Positions 1 through 7,270 are shown, counted from the first letter of the stretch. The stretch: DNA of 29,907 nucleotides from an uncultured Oscillospiraceae bacterium (GCA_900544715.1 UQWL01000025.1:1-29907), one strand, 5' to 3'. Numbers and translations: made by a program. Notes: generated by a model from the letters alone, not told the origin.

Positions 1-150
1 CTGATCCGACTGTGGAGCCAACAGATCCCACTGATCCGACTGTGGAGCCGACAGACCCCACAGATCCAATTGTGGAGCCGACAGACCCCACAGATCCAAT
101 TGTGGAGCCAACAGATCCTACTGATCCAACTGTGGAGCCGACGAAGCCGG
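1..150 (+). repeat. 30-nt in-frame tandem repeats (about 4.5 copies)
   Basis: Units starting at 1, 31, 61, 91 and 121 are each 30 bases. They differ only at a few, mostly silent, positions until the fifth unit diverges after about 145. Each encodes one ten-residue Pro/Thr/Asp stalk unit. The array continues out of the left edge. There are no spacers, so it is not a CRISPR array. Confidence 0.95.
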
Positions 151-365
151 CTGAACCGACTGTAGTGCCAACCGAGCCTACAGGAAATCCGACGGAGCCT
201 ACCGCAGCGCCGACCGGGCAGGCAGAATCCACCACAGAGCAGGGTGAAATCCCTTCCACTGGGGAGCCATTGGCCATTGCCGCGCTTGTGTTGGTTTCCG
301 CTGCCGCTGCGACCGCAGTGCTTCTGACGCGGAAGAAAGGGCAGGATGATTCAACCGTAAGGTAA
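1..365 (+). CDS. C-terminal part of a repeat-rich, cell-wall-anchored surface protein (5' end outside window)
   Basis: The reading frame is open from the first complete codon (position 3) to the stop at 363-365, so only the C-terminal 120 or so residues are present. The visible part starts with ten-residue Pro/Thr/Asp/Glu repeats (EPTDPTDPTV and variants), then a degenerate Pro-Thr stalk. It ends with a classical sorting-signal layout: IPSTGE, a hydrophobic Ala/Val/Leu stretch, then TRKK and a short charged tail. This is the pattern of sortase substrates with a variant LPxTG box. The stalk presumably spans the cell wall and presents an unseen N-terminal domain. The anchor closely resembles that of the protein at 831-1523, so the two probably use the same sortase. 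No sortase gene is in the window. The ligand-binding or enzymatic part cannot be inferred. Confidence 0.85.
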   Translation, partial: DPTVEPTDPTDPTVEPTDPTDPIVEPTDPTDPIVEPTDPTDPTVEPTKPAEPTVVPTEPTGNPTEPTAAPTGQAESTTEQGEIPSTGEPLAIAALVLVSAAAATAVLLTRKKGQDDSTVR

Positions 366-382
366 AGTGGATCATTGAATCG

Positions 383-422
383 GGCCGCAGGAAACGATCC
401 TGTTTCCTGCGGCCTAGTTTTT
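383..422 (+). terminator. Intrinsic terminator of the repeat-rich surface protein gene
   Basis: A perfect 13-bp stem (383-395 with 402-414) closes a 6-base loop. It is followed by a T-rich run at 418-422, 17 bases after the stop codon. The reverse strand has no T run after the stem, so it should act only on + strand transcripts. Confidence 0.9.
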
Positions 423-433
423 GCAGTGGCTTT

Positions 434-598
434 TTAAAGGTCGTCGGCGTCCTGTACCGGCTGCTCGCTTTTTAGCCCTGTTCCCTTATAGCTGCCGAGC
501 ACGTCGGTTGGAATGCCCTGCGTTTGTGCCTGCCAAATTTCAGCGAGCACTTCCGGCGGAAGGGTATGGCGCTGCTTTTTCTTTTTTGTCTGGTCCAT
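434..598 (-). CDS. Small uncharacterised protein, 54 aa, ending in a QDADDL-type tail
   Basis: The gene reads ATG at 598 to TAA at 434 and has a good AGGAG ribosome site about 7 bases upstream of the ATG. The product starts with a lysine-rich segment (MDQTKKKKQRH). It continues with LPPEVLAEIWQAQTQGIPTD, then VLGSYKGTG, and ends EQPVQDADDL. It has no signal peptide, membrane segment or cysteine. From memory, the pattern of basic N-terminus, LPPE-helix, D-x-GSY-x-G and acidic DADDL end is like short hypothetical proteins that recur in Clostridia, but I know of no assigned function. It lies opposite to, and between, two surface-protein genes. A + strand frame of similar length overlaps it but lacks a ribosome site and protein-like composition. 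The call as a real gene is fairly firm; the role is unknown. Confidence 0.75.
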   Translation of the reverse strand: MDQTKKKKQRHTLPPEVLAEIWQAQTQGIPTDVLGSYKGTGLKSEQPVQDADDL

Positions 599-724
599 GA
601 TTCTGCTCCTTTCAAGAACTGTTTCAGAGTCCGTTTTAGTTTTTGTACCGGCAGCCCAAAGATCAGAGGGAAAAGCCGCATAGATAGGAGAAAGTTACCA
701 ATTGAGCAGATTGCAAAGAACCGA

Positions 725-753
725 TTGACAAACCAGCGGCGAGCCTGTAAAAT
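725..753 (+). promoter_or_regulatory. Sigma-A type promoter for the 831-1523 gene
   Basis: TTGACA at 725-730, a 17-base spacer, and TAAAAT at 748-753 give a near-consensus promoter. The predicted start is about 760, leaving a leader of about 70 bases before the GTG at 831. In the rest of 599-724 I see only the ribosome site of the opposite-strand small gene. Confidence 0.8.
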
Positions 754-830
754 GAATTTATACATGCAGGGGGGATTTCTTCTTGTATTTTTTAAGAACA
801 GAATTCTGAAGAGAAAGGATTGAAAAGCAA

Positions 831-1523
831 GTGACAAAGGGTAAAAAATTATTCAGCCTCCTGATGGCGCTTTGCATGGTGCTGTCGATGAGTGGCATTG
901 CGGCTTTGGCTGCGGATGACGTGCTCAAGCCGGAGGCCGGTCAGAATGCGGAGATCGTCGCTCCAGCGACAGACGCTGTCAAAGCACTCGCTGAGAAGTA
1001 TTTTGGTGGCACGGAAGGCTTTGCTAATTTTGTTGGCAGCACGGTGGGCCTGATCGTGACAGGCGCCAAGAGCGACAATCTCGCCAAGGCGATTGTCAAC
1101 GCGGCTGAAAACGGCGTGATCGTCGGCGATATCAGCCTGATGACCGATGCGGAAGTGAAAACGATGCTCGATCAGATCTATTGGGTTTATGCGGATAATC
1201 CGGGCTTCATCACCCAGACGGTTGACTGCATTAAGATGTATGTCAACTACGTGGATGCATCCATCCATAAGGGCCAGGATGGCCCGAACCTTGGCGTGAT
1301 GCAGGTGAAGCTTGCTACCTACTACAGCAATTGGCTCAAGGAGCACTGCGTGCCGGAAACGACCACCGCCGCCCCGACGGAAGCGCCGAGCGTGCCGGTT
1401 GTTACCGTGCCCGTTGAGAATCCGCCTACCGGCGAATCCATTGCGATTTCCGCGCTTGCGCTCGTTTCTGTGGCCGCTGCGGCTGCGTTTATCGTAACGC
1501 GCAAGAAGAGCAAGGAAGACTAA
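831..1523 (+). CDS. Secreted cell-wall-anchored protein with NPPTG sorting signal, unknown function
   Basis: The 230-residue product has a signal peptide (lysines at 3-6, hydrophobic 7-26, cleavage likely after AALA near residue 27). A mostly helical soluble domain spans residues 30-175. A short Thr/Pro/Ala linker follows, then the anchor NPPTGE, a hydrophobic Ala-rich stretch, and TRKKSKED. The GTG at 831 is chosen because it opens directly onto the basic part of the signal peptide; a GAAAGGA site lies about 12 bases upstream. The central domain contains repeated YxxN and DNPGF-type segments but matches no family I recognise. The anchor is very similar to that of the upstream protein, so both probably go to the same sortase. 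The gene has its own promoter and terminator, so it is likely monocistronic. Confidence 0.88.
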   Translation: MTKGKKLFSLLMALCMVLSMSGIAALAADDVLKPEAGQNAEIVAPATDAVKALAEKYFGGTEGFANFVGSTVGLIVTGAKSDNLAKAIVNAAENGVIVGDISLMTDAEVKTMLDQIYWVYADNPGFITQTVDCIKMYVNYVDASIHKGQDGPNLGVMQVKLATYYSNWLKEHCVPETTTAAPTEAPSVPVVTVPVENPPTGESIAISALALVSVAAAAAFIVTRKKSKED

Positions 1524-1539
1524 GCATCTTATAGGAATG

Positions 1540-1599
1540 AAAAATGCCGTTGGGGTAAATGCCATCGCAGGGCGAGGCATTGCTCTGCGGCATTTTTTT
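1540..1599 (+). terminator. Intrinsic terminator after the NPPTG surface protein gene
   Basis: A perfect 10-bp outer stem (1540-1549 with 1588-1597) encloses an inner imperfect stem. It leads into seven T residues (1593-1599), beginning 17 bases after the stop codon. Confidence 0.88.
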
Positions 1600-1642
1600 G
1601 TGTCCACAGCGCTAAACCGGCGCAATCGCATCGTTCCGCCGG

Positions 1643-1671
1643 TTGCTTTTTCAACGGGCGGCGTATACAAT
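1643..1671 (+). promoter_or_regulatory. Promoter for the LRR lipoprotein-trmN6-rsmI operon
   Basis: TTGCTT at 1643-1648, a 17-base spacer, and TACAAT at 1666-1671 (within TATACAAT). It lies about 70 bases ahead of the ATG at 1740. Confidence 0.7.
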
Positions 1672-1739
1672 AGGGAAAGAAAACACACGATAGAGAGGCC
1701 GGGGTGCTCCGGCATTTTCTGGAAAGGAATGGATTGGAT

Positions 1740-2483
1740 ATGCGGGATCATTGGAAACGCCTGCTCCAAAAAGGGCTGCTGTTACTTGCTGGGAGCTGCT
1801 GCCTGATCTTGTTGGCGTCGTGTGGGCAGAATGATGCAGGAGGGGCGCAAAGCCCGTCCGGGGAGCCGAAAGCGCAGTTCAGCGATACGGGCATGACGGC
1901 GGCGGGCAAATTTTTTCCTTATGATAGCACGCTGGAAATTTCGCTCTGCGGCGCAGAGCTTGGCACATTGGATGGATTTGAAAAATTTACGCAGGTCGAA
2001 AATTTGGGCCTGTGCAGCAACGGGGTTTCCGATCTCGCCCCGCTGGAGGGACTGGTGAAGCTGCGCGAGCTGAATTTGGAATCCAACCGGATCAGCGATC
2101 TTTCCCATCTGAAGGGCCTGACCGGGCTGAATGTTTTGCTGCTTTCTGAAAACCAGATCAGCGATCTCGAGCCGCTTGCAGGGTTGACCCATCTGATCGC
2201 GTTCTCCCTCAATCAAAATCAGGTGGCCGATCTTGCGCCGCTGAGCGGGCTCACACTCCTGAGCGACCTGTCGCTGGAGGAGAATCAAATCACGGATCTT
2301 TCCGCCCTCGCGGGGATGAAAAAGCTCAAGCACCTTTATCTCGCGGGCAATCAGGTGCGCGATCTCTCGGCTTTGAAAGGGCTGACTTCGTTGCAGACGC
2401 TGGATTTGACGGGGAACCCCTTGGAGCAGGCACAGGTGGACTCCTTGCGGGAGGCGCTGCCGGAATGCGAGATTCAGTTTTGA
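1740..2483 (+). CDS. Leucine-rich-repeat lipoprotein
   Basis: The 247-residue product has a lipoprotein signal: basic start, hydrophobic 9-26, and lipobox LLASC with the modified cysteine at residue 28. A low-complexity linker and a short cap come next. Seven 22-residue leucine-rich repeats of the SDS22/internalin type (consensus LxxLxGLxxLxxLxLxxNQIxD) run from about residue 77 to the end. Such repeats form a curved protein-binding surface, so a partner-binding role outside the membrane is inferred; the partner is unknown. The ATG at 1740 is preferred over the upstream frame start because it begins at the basic end of the signal peptide and has AAAGGA 11 bases upstream. The 3' end overlaps the start of the tRNA methyltransferase gene by 19 bases, so the two are translated from one message, an odd pairing of a surface lipoprotein with RNA modification enzymes. 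Confidence 0.9.
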   Translation: MRDHWKRLLQKGLLLLAGSCCLILLASCGQNDAGGAQSPSGEPKAQFSDTGMTAAGKFFPYDSTLEISLCGAELGTLDGFEKFTQVENLGLCSNGVSDLAPLEGLVKLRELNLESNRISDLSHLKGLTGLNVLLLSENQISDLEPLAGLTHLIAFSLNQNQVADLAPLSGLTLLSDLSLEENQITDLSALAGMKKLKHLYLAGNQVRDLSALKGLTSLQTLDLTGNPLEQAQVDSLREALPECEIQF

Positions 2484-3235
2484 CCGGCGAAGTGTTGCTG
2501 CGGCGGGGGGAGCGGATGGAATCGCTTGGAGCGGGGCTTTTCGCCATCGTTTCCCGCCTGCACGGGTTTGGGGCGGATGCTCTTTTGCTGGCCGATTTTG
2601 CCGCGCCGCGGCAAGGCGAGCGGGCGCTGGATTTGGGCACGGGCTGTGGAATCCTGCCCCTTTTTTGGTGCCGGGAGGGGAAACTGGCCCATGCGACCGG
2701 CCTAGAGATTCAGCAGGCGGGGTATGACCAATTTCGCAGGAGCATCCTTTTGAACCATTTAGAGGGCCGCCTATGCGCGGCCTGCGGGGATTTACGGGAT
2801 TGGGGGCCGCCCGCCGGGGAAAAGCTGTTTGACCTGGTCACGGCCAACCCGCCGTATTATCCGCTGCAATCGGGGGCTGCCTGTGCGCAGGAGCCTTTGC
2901 GCACGGCGCGGCAGGAGGCGCAGTGCACGCTGGCAGATGTGGTGGGGACGGGCGCCCGGTTGACGCGCTTTGGGGGCCGGTTCTGCCTCTGCCACAAGCC
3001 GGAGCGGCTGTGCGATGTGCTGTGTGAAATGCGGGCGCAGGGGCTGGAGCCAAAGCGGCTCCGCTTTGTGGCGCAGCGGGTGGGCTGCGCGCCCTGGCTT
3101 TTTTTGTTGGAAGGGCGCAGGGGCGGAAAACCGGGCCTTTCCATTGAGCCGCTGTTTGCCGTAGAAGATGCATCCGGCGCGTATTCGCCAGAAATGCGCG
3201 CAATTTATGAGCCAGGCAGGGAGGAAGACGATTGA
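2465..3235 (+). CDS. trmN6: tRNA1(Val) (adenine-N6)-methyltransferase-like protein (YfiC/YabB family)
   Basis: The 256-residue protein is a Rossmann-type SAM-dependent methyltransferase. The SAM-binding motif DLGTGCGILPL starts at residue 56, and the N6-adenine catalytic motif NPPYY lies at 128-132. The lead-in GFGADALLLADF at 34-45 resembles the (F/Y)xxDSVLLAxF segment of the YfiC/TrmN6 family. The expected role is N6-methylation of an adenine next to the anticodon (A37) of tRNA-Val, inferred from the family. In Bacillus the homologue YabB sits beside YabC (RsmI), and here rsmI follows with a TTGA overlap, which supports the assignment. The intervening yazA (GIY-YIG) gene of Bacillus is absent. 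The start at 2465 has GGGAGG 10 bases upstream, inside the preceding gene. Confidence 0.85.
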   Translation: MRDSVLTGEVLLRRGERMESLGAGLFAIVSRLHGFGADALLLADFAAPRQGERALDLGTGCGILPLFWCREGKLAHATGLEIQQAGYDQFRRSILLNHLEGRLCAACGDLRDWGPPAGEKLFDLVTANPPYYPLQSGAACAQEPLRTARQEAQCTLADVVGTGARLTRFGGRFCLCHKPERLCDVLCEMRAQGLEPKRLRFVAQRVGCAPWLFLLEGRRGGKPGLSIEPLFAVEDASGAYSPEMRAIYEPGREEDD

Positions 3236-4077
3236 GCGGGACTTTATACCTGGTCGGCACGCCGATCGGAAATTTGGGGGATTTTTCTCCCCGTGCGGTG
3301 CAAACGCTGGAGGAGGCCGATTTTATAGCCGCTGAGGATACCAGGGTGACACTGAAGCTGCTCAACCATTTTGGCATCAAAAAGCCGATGGTGAGCTATT
3401 TTGAACATAACCGCCGCGAGCGGGGCGAACAGATTGCGGCAAGGCTTCTGGCAGGCGAGAGCTGCGCGCTGGTTACGGATGCCGGAATGCCCGCCGTGTC
3501 GGATCCTGGAGAGGATTTGGTGGCCCTTTGCCACGAGCGGGGCATCCCTGTGTGCGCCGTGCCTGGCCCAGCGGCCTTTGTAACGGCGCTCGCACTCTCC
3601 GGCCTTCCGGCGGGGCGGTTCACCTTTGAGGGCTTTTTGAGTGTCAATAAGCGCAGCCGGAAGGAGCACCTCGCAGCCCTTGCGGGGGAGGCGCGTACCA
3701 TGATTTTTTATGAAGCGCCCCACAAGCTGCCCGCCACGCTGCGTGACCTGTATGCGGCTTTGGGAAACCGGCGTATCGCAATTGTACGGGAGATCACAAA
3801 GGTGCATGAAGAAGTGCTTCGCACCACGCTCGGGCAGGCGACCGGGGATTATGCGGAGGGCGGCCTGCGTGGAGAGATCGTGCTGGTGATCGAGGGCGCC
3901 GAGGAACCGGCACAGGAGGCGGTGACGCTGGAGGATGCGGTTGCAATGGCGCGCAAAAGGATGGAGGAGGGCCAGTCCGCAAGCGACGCAGCCCGCCAAA
4001 CGGCGCGCGAAACCGGCTTGAAAAAGGGCGATCTTTATAAGGCGCTGATGATCCCGCATGCGGAAAACGAGATTTAA
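3232..4077 (+). CDS. rsmI: 16S rRNA (cytidine-1402 2'-O)-methyltransferase RsmI
   Basis: The 281-residue protein belongs to the tetrapyrrole-methylase superfamily. It shows GTLYLVGTPIGNLGDFSPRA at residues 3-22, then AAEDTR, the GIPAVSDPG-like segment (GMPAVSDPGEDL), VPGPAA, and the ERA-like C-terminal KGDLYKALM. It 2'-O-methylates C1402 in the decoding centre of 16S rRNA. The TTG start at 3232 overlaps the previous stop codon (TTGA) and has GGGAGGA 7 bases upstream, consistent with translational coupling. Length and motifs are typical of the family, and nothing is missing. Confidence 0.96.
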   Translation: MSGTLYLVGTPIGNLGDFSPRAVQTLEEADFIAAEDTRVTLKLLNHFGIKKPMVSYFEHNRRERGEQIAARLLAGESCALVTDAGMPAVSDPGEDLVALCHERGIPVCAVPGPAAFVTALALSGLPAGRFTFEGFLSVNKRSRKEHLAALAGEARTMIFYEAPHKLPATLRDLYAALGNRRIAIVREITKVHEEVLRTTLGQATGDYAEGGLRGEIVLVIEGAEEPAQEAVTLEDAVAMARKRMEEGQSASDAARQTARETGLKKGDLYKALMIPHAENEI

Positions 4078-4112
4078 AAAATAGAATGATCCTTTTAGGA
4101 GGCGACTGGGCG

Positions 4113-4736
4113 ATGAATGTGTTTGCAGAGTATTGGTATTTGTGGCTCCTGCTCGTTATACTGGCTGTAGCGGCCTTCTTTGTTTGGGGTAAAGCGGCGC
4201 AGGCAGCGCGCAAACGGGGCGAAAAGCGGGCGGAAATAGAGGAAAAGCTGAAATATGAGGCGCGGCTCAGAAAAGAATACGCGGTGTTAACGACTGATGT
4301 GATCGCCGACGCCCCGCAGGATACCCTGCTGGATGGCGCGGTGTGCCAATTGCAGCAACGGCTCGAAAAGCAGGCGGATATGACGGCGGCGTTCCAGGCC
4401 TGCACAGAGCCGGAGCGGGAGATGTATGCCCTGTATTATCTCTGCGAGGATGGCGCGCAGAAGCTCAGCCACTTTTTCCGCGTCAATGGCGAGCCGCTTC
4501 TCTCCCTTGCGCCGCAGGCGCTCCGGCATATCGATGCGCAGGAGGAAGCACGTATTGCGGCGGAGGAATATGAGATGTTTGACGAGGAAAATGAGGCAGT
4601 ATCCCTCGACCAGGGGCGCGTAGAAGCGCTTGACCATGCATTTGCCGAGGCATTTCAATTGGCGCGGGTTAAATCCCTCGCGGCGGATTATATCCGAGCG
4701 CATGCGCCTGCTTTTTTGCAGGAGAAGCAGGCATAA
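4113..4736 (+). CDS. Membrane-anchored protein of unknown function, 207 aa
   Basis: The product has one membrane segment near the N-terminus (about residues 6-26, rich in Leu/Ile/Val/Trp). A basic patch (ARKRGEKR) follows, then a long, charged, helical and mostly acidic cytoplasmic part (residues 30-207) with few glycines and only a few cysteines. The N-out, C-in topology is inferred from the positive-inside rule. I preferred the ATG at 4113, with AGGAGG 10 bases upstream, over the frame's earlier ATG at 4086, which would sit upstream of that ribosome site. I do not recognise a domain. It follows rsmI by 35 bases on the same strand and may be co-transcribed. Its role could be scaffold-like or regulatory, but nothing in the sequence decides this. 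Confidence 0.8.
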   Translation: MNVFAEYWYLWLLLVILAVAAFFVWGKAAQAARKRGEKRAEIEEKLKYEARLRKEYAVLTTDVIADAPQDTLLDGAVCQLQQRLEKQADMTAAFQACTEPEREMYALYYLCEDGAQKLSHFFRVNGEPLLSLAPQALRHIDAQEEARIAAEEYEMFDEENEAVSLDQGRVEALDHAFAEAFQLARVKSLAADYIRAHAPAFLQEKQA

Positions 4737-4801
4737 CGGGAGCCTCGTTTCTTTCCCATTTTTTAAGCGATGATTTTTATGCAATTCTATCGATAAAGTG
4801 G

Positions 4802-4830
4802 TTGACAGCACAGGGGGAGTATTGTATAAT
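4802..4830 (+). promoter_or_regulatory. Consensus promoter for rpsU
   Basis: TTGACA at 4802-4807, exactly 17 bases, and TATAAT at 4825-4830: both hexamers match the vegetative sigma consensus perfectly. The predicted start is about 4837, giving a leader of about 53 bases. This is the strongest promoter-like site in the window, as expected for a ribosomal protein gene. Confidence 0.92.
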
Positions 4831-4889
4831 AACGAAGTATCCGTAAAGGAAAACAACCCCTGCGATTTGCCGGAGGGAGGGAATTACAG

Positions 4890-5066
4890 ATGAGCCAGGT
4901 CAAAGTAAAAGAAAATGAATCCTTGGATAGCGCCCTGAGACGCTTCAAGAGGCAGACATCGCGCGATGGAGTCATTCAGGAAGTCCGCAAAAGAGAGCAC
5001 TACGAAAAGCCCAGCGTGAAGAGAAAGAAGAAATCCGAGGCTGCTCGTAAGCGCAAGTATAAGTGA
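4890..5066 (+). CDS. rpsU: 30S ribosomal protein S21
   Basis: The 58-residue basic protein starts MSQVKVKENESLDSALRRFK and ends in a lysine/arginine-rich tail (PSVKRKKKSEAARKRKYK). It carries the S21 hallmarks: VKxxExxxxALRRFKR near the N-terminus and RxREHYEKPSxKRK in the middle. Length is typical. S21 binds near the 3' end of 16S rRNA in the small subunit and helps translation initiation. GGAGGGAGGG lies 8-10 bases upstream of the ATG. A perfect promoter and a strong terminator bracket it, so it is monocistronic. Confidence 0.97.
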   Translation: MSQVKVKENESLDSALRRFKRQTSRDGVIQEVRKREHYEKPSVKRKKKSEAARKRKYK

Positions 5067-5076
5067 TTTGTTTTTT

Positions 5077-5102
5077 AAAAGCGGGCTGTGTGCCCGCTTT
5101 TT
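5077..5102 (+). terminator. Intrinsic terminator of rpsU
   Basis: A perfect 10-bp stem (5077-5086 with 5092-5101) with a 5-base loop and T-rich 3' side, 11 bases after the rpsU stop. Confidence 0.92.
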
Positions 5103-5163
5103 CATTTGTGCATCAAAAGGCCGCATCCGCTGGCACCGGCGGAAAAGAAAGGAAAGCCGTTTC

Positions 5164-5694
5164 ATGAAAAATCTTTTAATGCCACGCTACCGCGTACGCC
5201 GCGTGACAGACCTGAAGGCGGATGAGCTCAAAAGGCTTGGCGTCAAGGGCCTGGCGCTCGATATCGACAATACCATTGCCTATGACAGCGTGTTGACTTT
5301 TATTGAGGGCGTGCCGGAGTGGATGAAAACAATGCAGGAGGGCGGCATCCGGCTTGTGATCGTATCCAATGCCCTGCCCGCCCGTGCGCGCAAAATATCA
5401 GAAATGGCGGGCGTACCGGCACTTGGTATGTCCGCAAAGCCGATGCCCTTCGGATTTTGGCGTGCGGCCAGGCGCATGAAAATCCGCGTGCAGGAGATGG
5501 CTGTGGTGGGCGATCAGCTTTTAACCGATATCCGGGGCGGCAATCTCTGTGGCGCTGTGACCATCTTTGTAGATCCTGCTCGCAAGGAAGAGCGCAATGT
5601 GAAGATTTTTGAAAGCCGCCGCAGGAGGGAGCAGCCGGTGTTGGAGGCATTCGACCGCTTGCATCCCACGGGCTTTTACGATTTGGATGCTTAA
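5164..5694 (+). CDS. yqeG: YqeG-family HAD phosphatase (subfamily IIIA)
   Basis: The 176-residue protein begins MKNLLMPRYRVRRVTDL and carries the HAD nucleophile motif LDIDNT (Asp33 and Asp35), motif II SNA (near residue 65), the conserved lysine in SAKPMPFGF, and motif IV GDQLLTDIRGG. Gene length and the lack of a large cap domain fit YqeG. This is a broadly conserved Firmicutes phosphatase of uncertain substrate; the yeast relative Gep4 dephosphorylates phosphatidylglycerophosphate, so a similar role is possible but unproven. The ATG at 5164 has AAAGGA 10 bases upstream. It leads the yqeG-aroQ-pepP-efp run. Confidence 0.93.
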   Translation: MKNLLMPRYRVRRVTDLKADELKRLGVKGLALDIDNTIAYDSVLTFIEGVPEWMKTMQEGGIRLVIVSNALPARARKISEMAGVPALGMSAKPMPFGFWRAARRMKIRVQEMAVVGDQLLTDIRGGNLCGAVTIFVDPARKEERNVKIFESRRRREQPVLEAFDRLHPTGFYDLDA

Positions 5695-5723
5695 GCCTGG
5701 CTCTAGAAAGGAAGCGTATTGCC

Positions 5724-6167
5724 ATGAAACTGCGTGTGATCAACGGGCCGAACCTGAATATGACGGGGCTGCGCGAGCCAGCAGTCTATGGGAGGGAGAC
5801 GCTCGAAGATATCAACAAGGAACTGCGGGCGTTTGCACAGGAGCGGGGAATCGCCCTCGATTTTTTTCAATCCAACAGCGAGGGGGATCTCATCGGCGCC
5901 GTCCACGGCGTGCTGCTTGAGGGCTATGACGGCTGCGTGATGAATGCGGGCGCTTACACGCACTACAGCTATGCTCTGCGTGATGCAATCGCCGCGACGG
6001 GCAAACCATTTGTGGAGGTGCATCTCTCCAATATCCATGCGCGTGAGGCGTTTCGCCACACGTCCGTCATCGCGCCGGTGTGCATCGGCCAGATTGCGGG
6101 CCTTGGCAAGCTCGGCTACCGGCTGGCGGTGGAAGCGCTGGCCGAATATGAGAAAAAGGATGGTTGA
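5724..6167 (+). CDS. aroQ: Type II 3-dehydroquinate dehydratase
   Basis: The 147-residue protein is the normal size for the dodecameric type II enzyme of the shikimate pathway, which dehydrates 3-dehydroquinate to 3-dehydroshikimate. It shows INGPNLNMTG at the N-terminus, the Tyr-bearing lid EPAVYGRETLEDI, the NAGAYTHYSYALRDA segment, and EVHLSNIHAREAFRH with the catalytic histidine. The usual QSNHEGE motif reads QSNSEGD here, a conservative departure I would not over-read. A GAAAGGAAG ribosome site lies about 10 bases upstream of the ATG. The next gene starts within a few bases of its stop. Confidence 0.96.
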   Translation: MKLRVINGPNLNMTGLREPAVYGRETLEDINKELRAFAQERGIALDFFQSNSEGDLIGAVHGVLLEGYDGCVMNAGAYTHYSYALRDAIAATGKPFVEVHLSNIHAREAFRHTSVIAPVCIGQIAGLGKLGYRLAVEALAEYEKKDG

Positions 6168-6171
6168 TCCC

Positions 6172-7248
6172 ATGCAGGAGAGGTTGCAGGCTTTGGCAGA
6201 GCTCCTTCCGCCCGGAGCCCAGGCGGCGCTGGTGGTAAGTGAAGAAAACAGGCGGTATTTCACGGGCTTTCCCTCCTCGGCGGGCGTGCTGCTCGTATCG
6301 CGCGGTGGGAGCGTTTTTCTCACGGACAGCCGCTATATCGAGGCGGCGCGCCGGGCCGTGTCCGGCTGCGAGGTGGAGGAGCTGACAAATCTCTCCGCGC
6401 AGCTGCCCGCGCTGCTGCGGGCCAATGGGATAAAGCGGCTGATGCTGGAAGCTGACCGCGTTACGCTCAGCCAGGCGGCGCGCTATCAGGCGATGCTGCC
6501 GGATGTGGAGCTGGATACAGGCGACGGGCTGGATCGATCGATTGATTCCCTGCGTATGGTCAAAAGCGCAGGGGAAAAGGAGCAGATCATCCGTGCGCAG
6601 CGCATTGCAGAGCAGGCGTTTGCACATATCCTTACAGTCATCCGACCGGGCGTGACGGAGCGGGAGATCGCGCTGGAGCTCGACCACTTTATGCTCTCCC
6701 ACGGCGCGCAGGCGCTTTCCTTTGAAACGATCGCCGTGGGCGGCGTCAATTCCTCCATGCCGCACGGCGTGCCCTCTGAATACCGGGTTCAATCCGGCGA
6801 TTTCGTCACGATGGATTATGGCGCGGTGGCAGGCGGCTATCACAGCGATATGACGCGCACGGTAGCTGTGGGTGAAGTGTCTGAGGAGCAAAAAAATGTG
6901 TATGATATCGTGCTGCGCGCCCAGCGGGCGGCGCTCGAGCTTCTGCGGCCCGGCGTGGCCTGTGTGGAGGCGGACCGCGCTGCGCGCGAGCTGATTACCC
7001 GGGAAGGCTACGGCGACGATTACCGCCATGGCACAGGCCACGGTGTTGGGATTGAAATCCATGAGCAGCCGGTTCTGTCGCCTGTGTCAAAGCAGACGCT
7101 GGCCCCCGGCCATGTTGTCACGGTGGAGCCGGGGATTTACCTGCCCGGCCGGTTTGGCGTCCGGATTGAGGATATGGCCTTCCTCACGCAGGATGGCTGT
7201 GAAAATTTGACGAACGCGCCGAAGGATTTGATCGTTTTACCTGGATAA
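6172..7248 (+). CDS. pepP: Xaa-Pro aminopeptidase (M24 family, YqhT-like)
   Basis: The 358-residue protein has the creatinase N-terminal domain (residues 1-130) and a C-terminal pita-bread metallopeptidase domain. The dinuclear metal ligands are visible: the two Asp of DYGAVAGGYHSDMTRT, the His of GTGHGVGIEIHE, the Glu of VEPGIY, and the Glu of VRIEDM. It cleaves the N-terminal residue from peptides with proline in second position. In Bacillus the same order (aroQ, yqhT, efp) occurs. I chose the ATG at 6172 because AAAAAGGA ends 11 bases upstream; ATGs at 6148 and 6160 in the same frame are alternatives that would overlap aroQ. Confidence 0.93.
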   Translation: MQERLQALAELLPPGAQAALVVSEENRRYFTGFPSSAGVLLVSRGGSVFLTDSRYIEAARRAVSGCEVEELTNLSAQLPALLRANGIKRLMLEADRVTLSQAARYQAMLPDVELDTGDGLDRSIDSLRMVKSAGEKEQIIRAQRIAEQAFAHILTVIRPGVTEREIALELDHFMLSHGAQALSFETIAVGGVNSSMPHGVPSEYRVQSGDFVTMDYGAVAGGYHSDMTRTVAVGEVSEEQKNVYDIVLRAQRAALELLRPGVACVEADRAARELITREGYGDDYRHGTGHGVGIEIHEQPVLSPVSKQTLAPGHVVTVEPGIYLPGRFGVRIEDMAFLTQDGCENLTNAPKDLIVLPG

Positions 7249-7270
7249 GGCAGGTTTTCGCAGATAAGTC

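Noticed and set aside
1..150. Regular 30-base repeats like a CRISPR array
   Set aside because: Units are directly adjacent with no spacers, and they code in frame for a Pro/Thr stalk.
472..837. Longer - strand open frame over the start of the second surface gene
   Set aside because: It lacks a ribosome site and runs over the clear promoter and opposite-strand small gene at 434-598. Its composition is not protein-like.
849..1769. Long - strand frame opposite the NPPTG surface gene
   Set aside because: It is a shadow of a GC-rich gene and has low-complexity His/Arg-rich composition.
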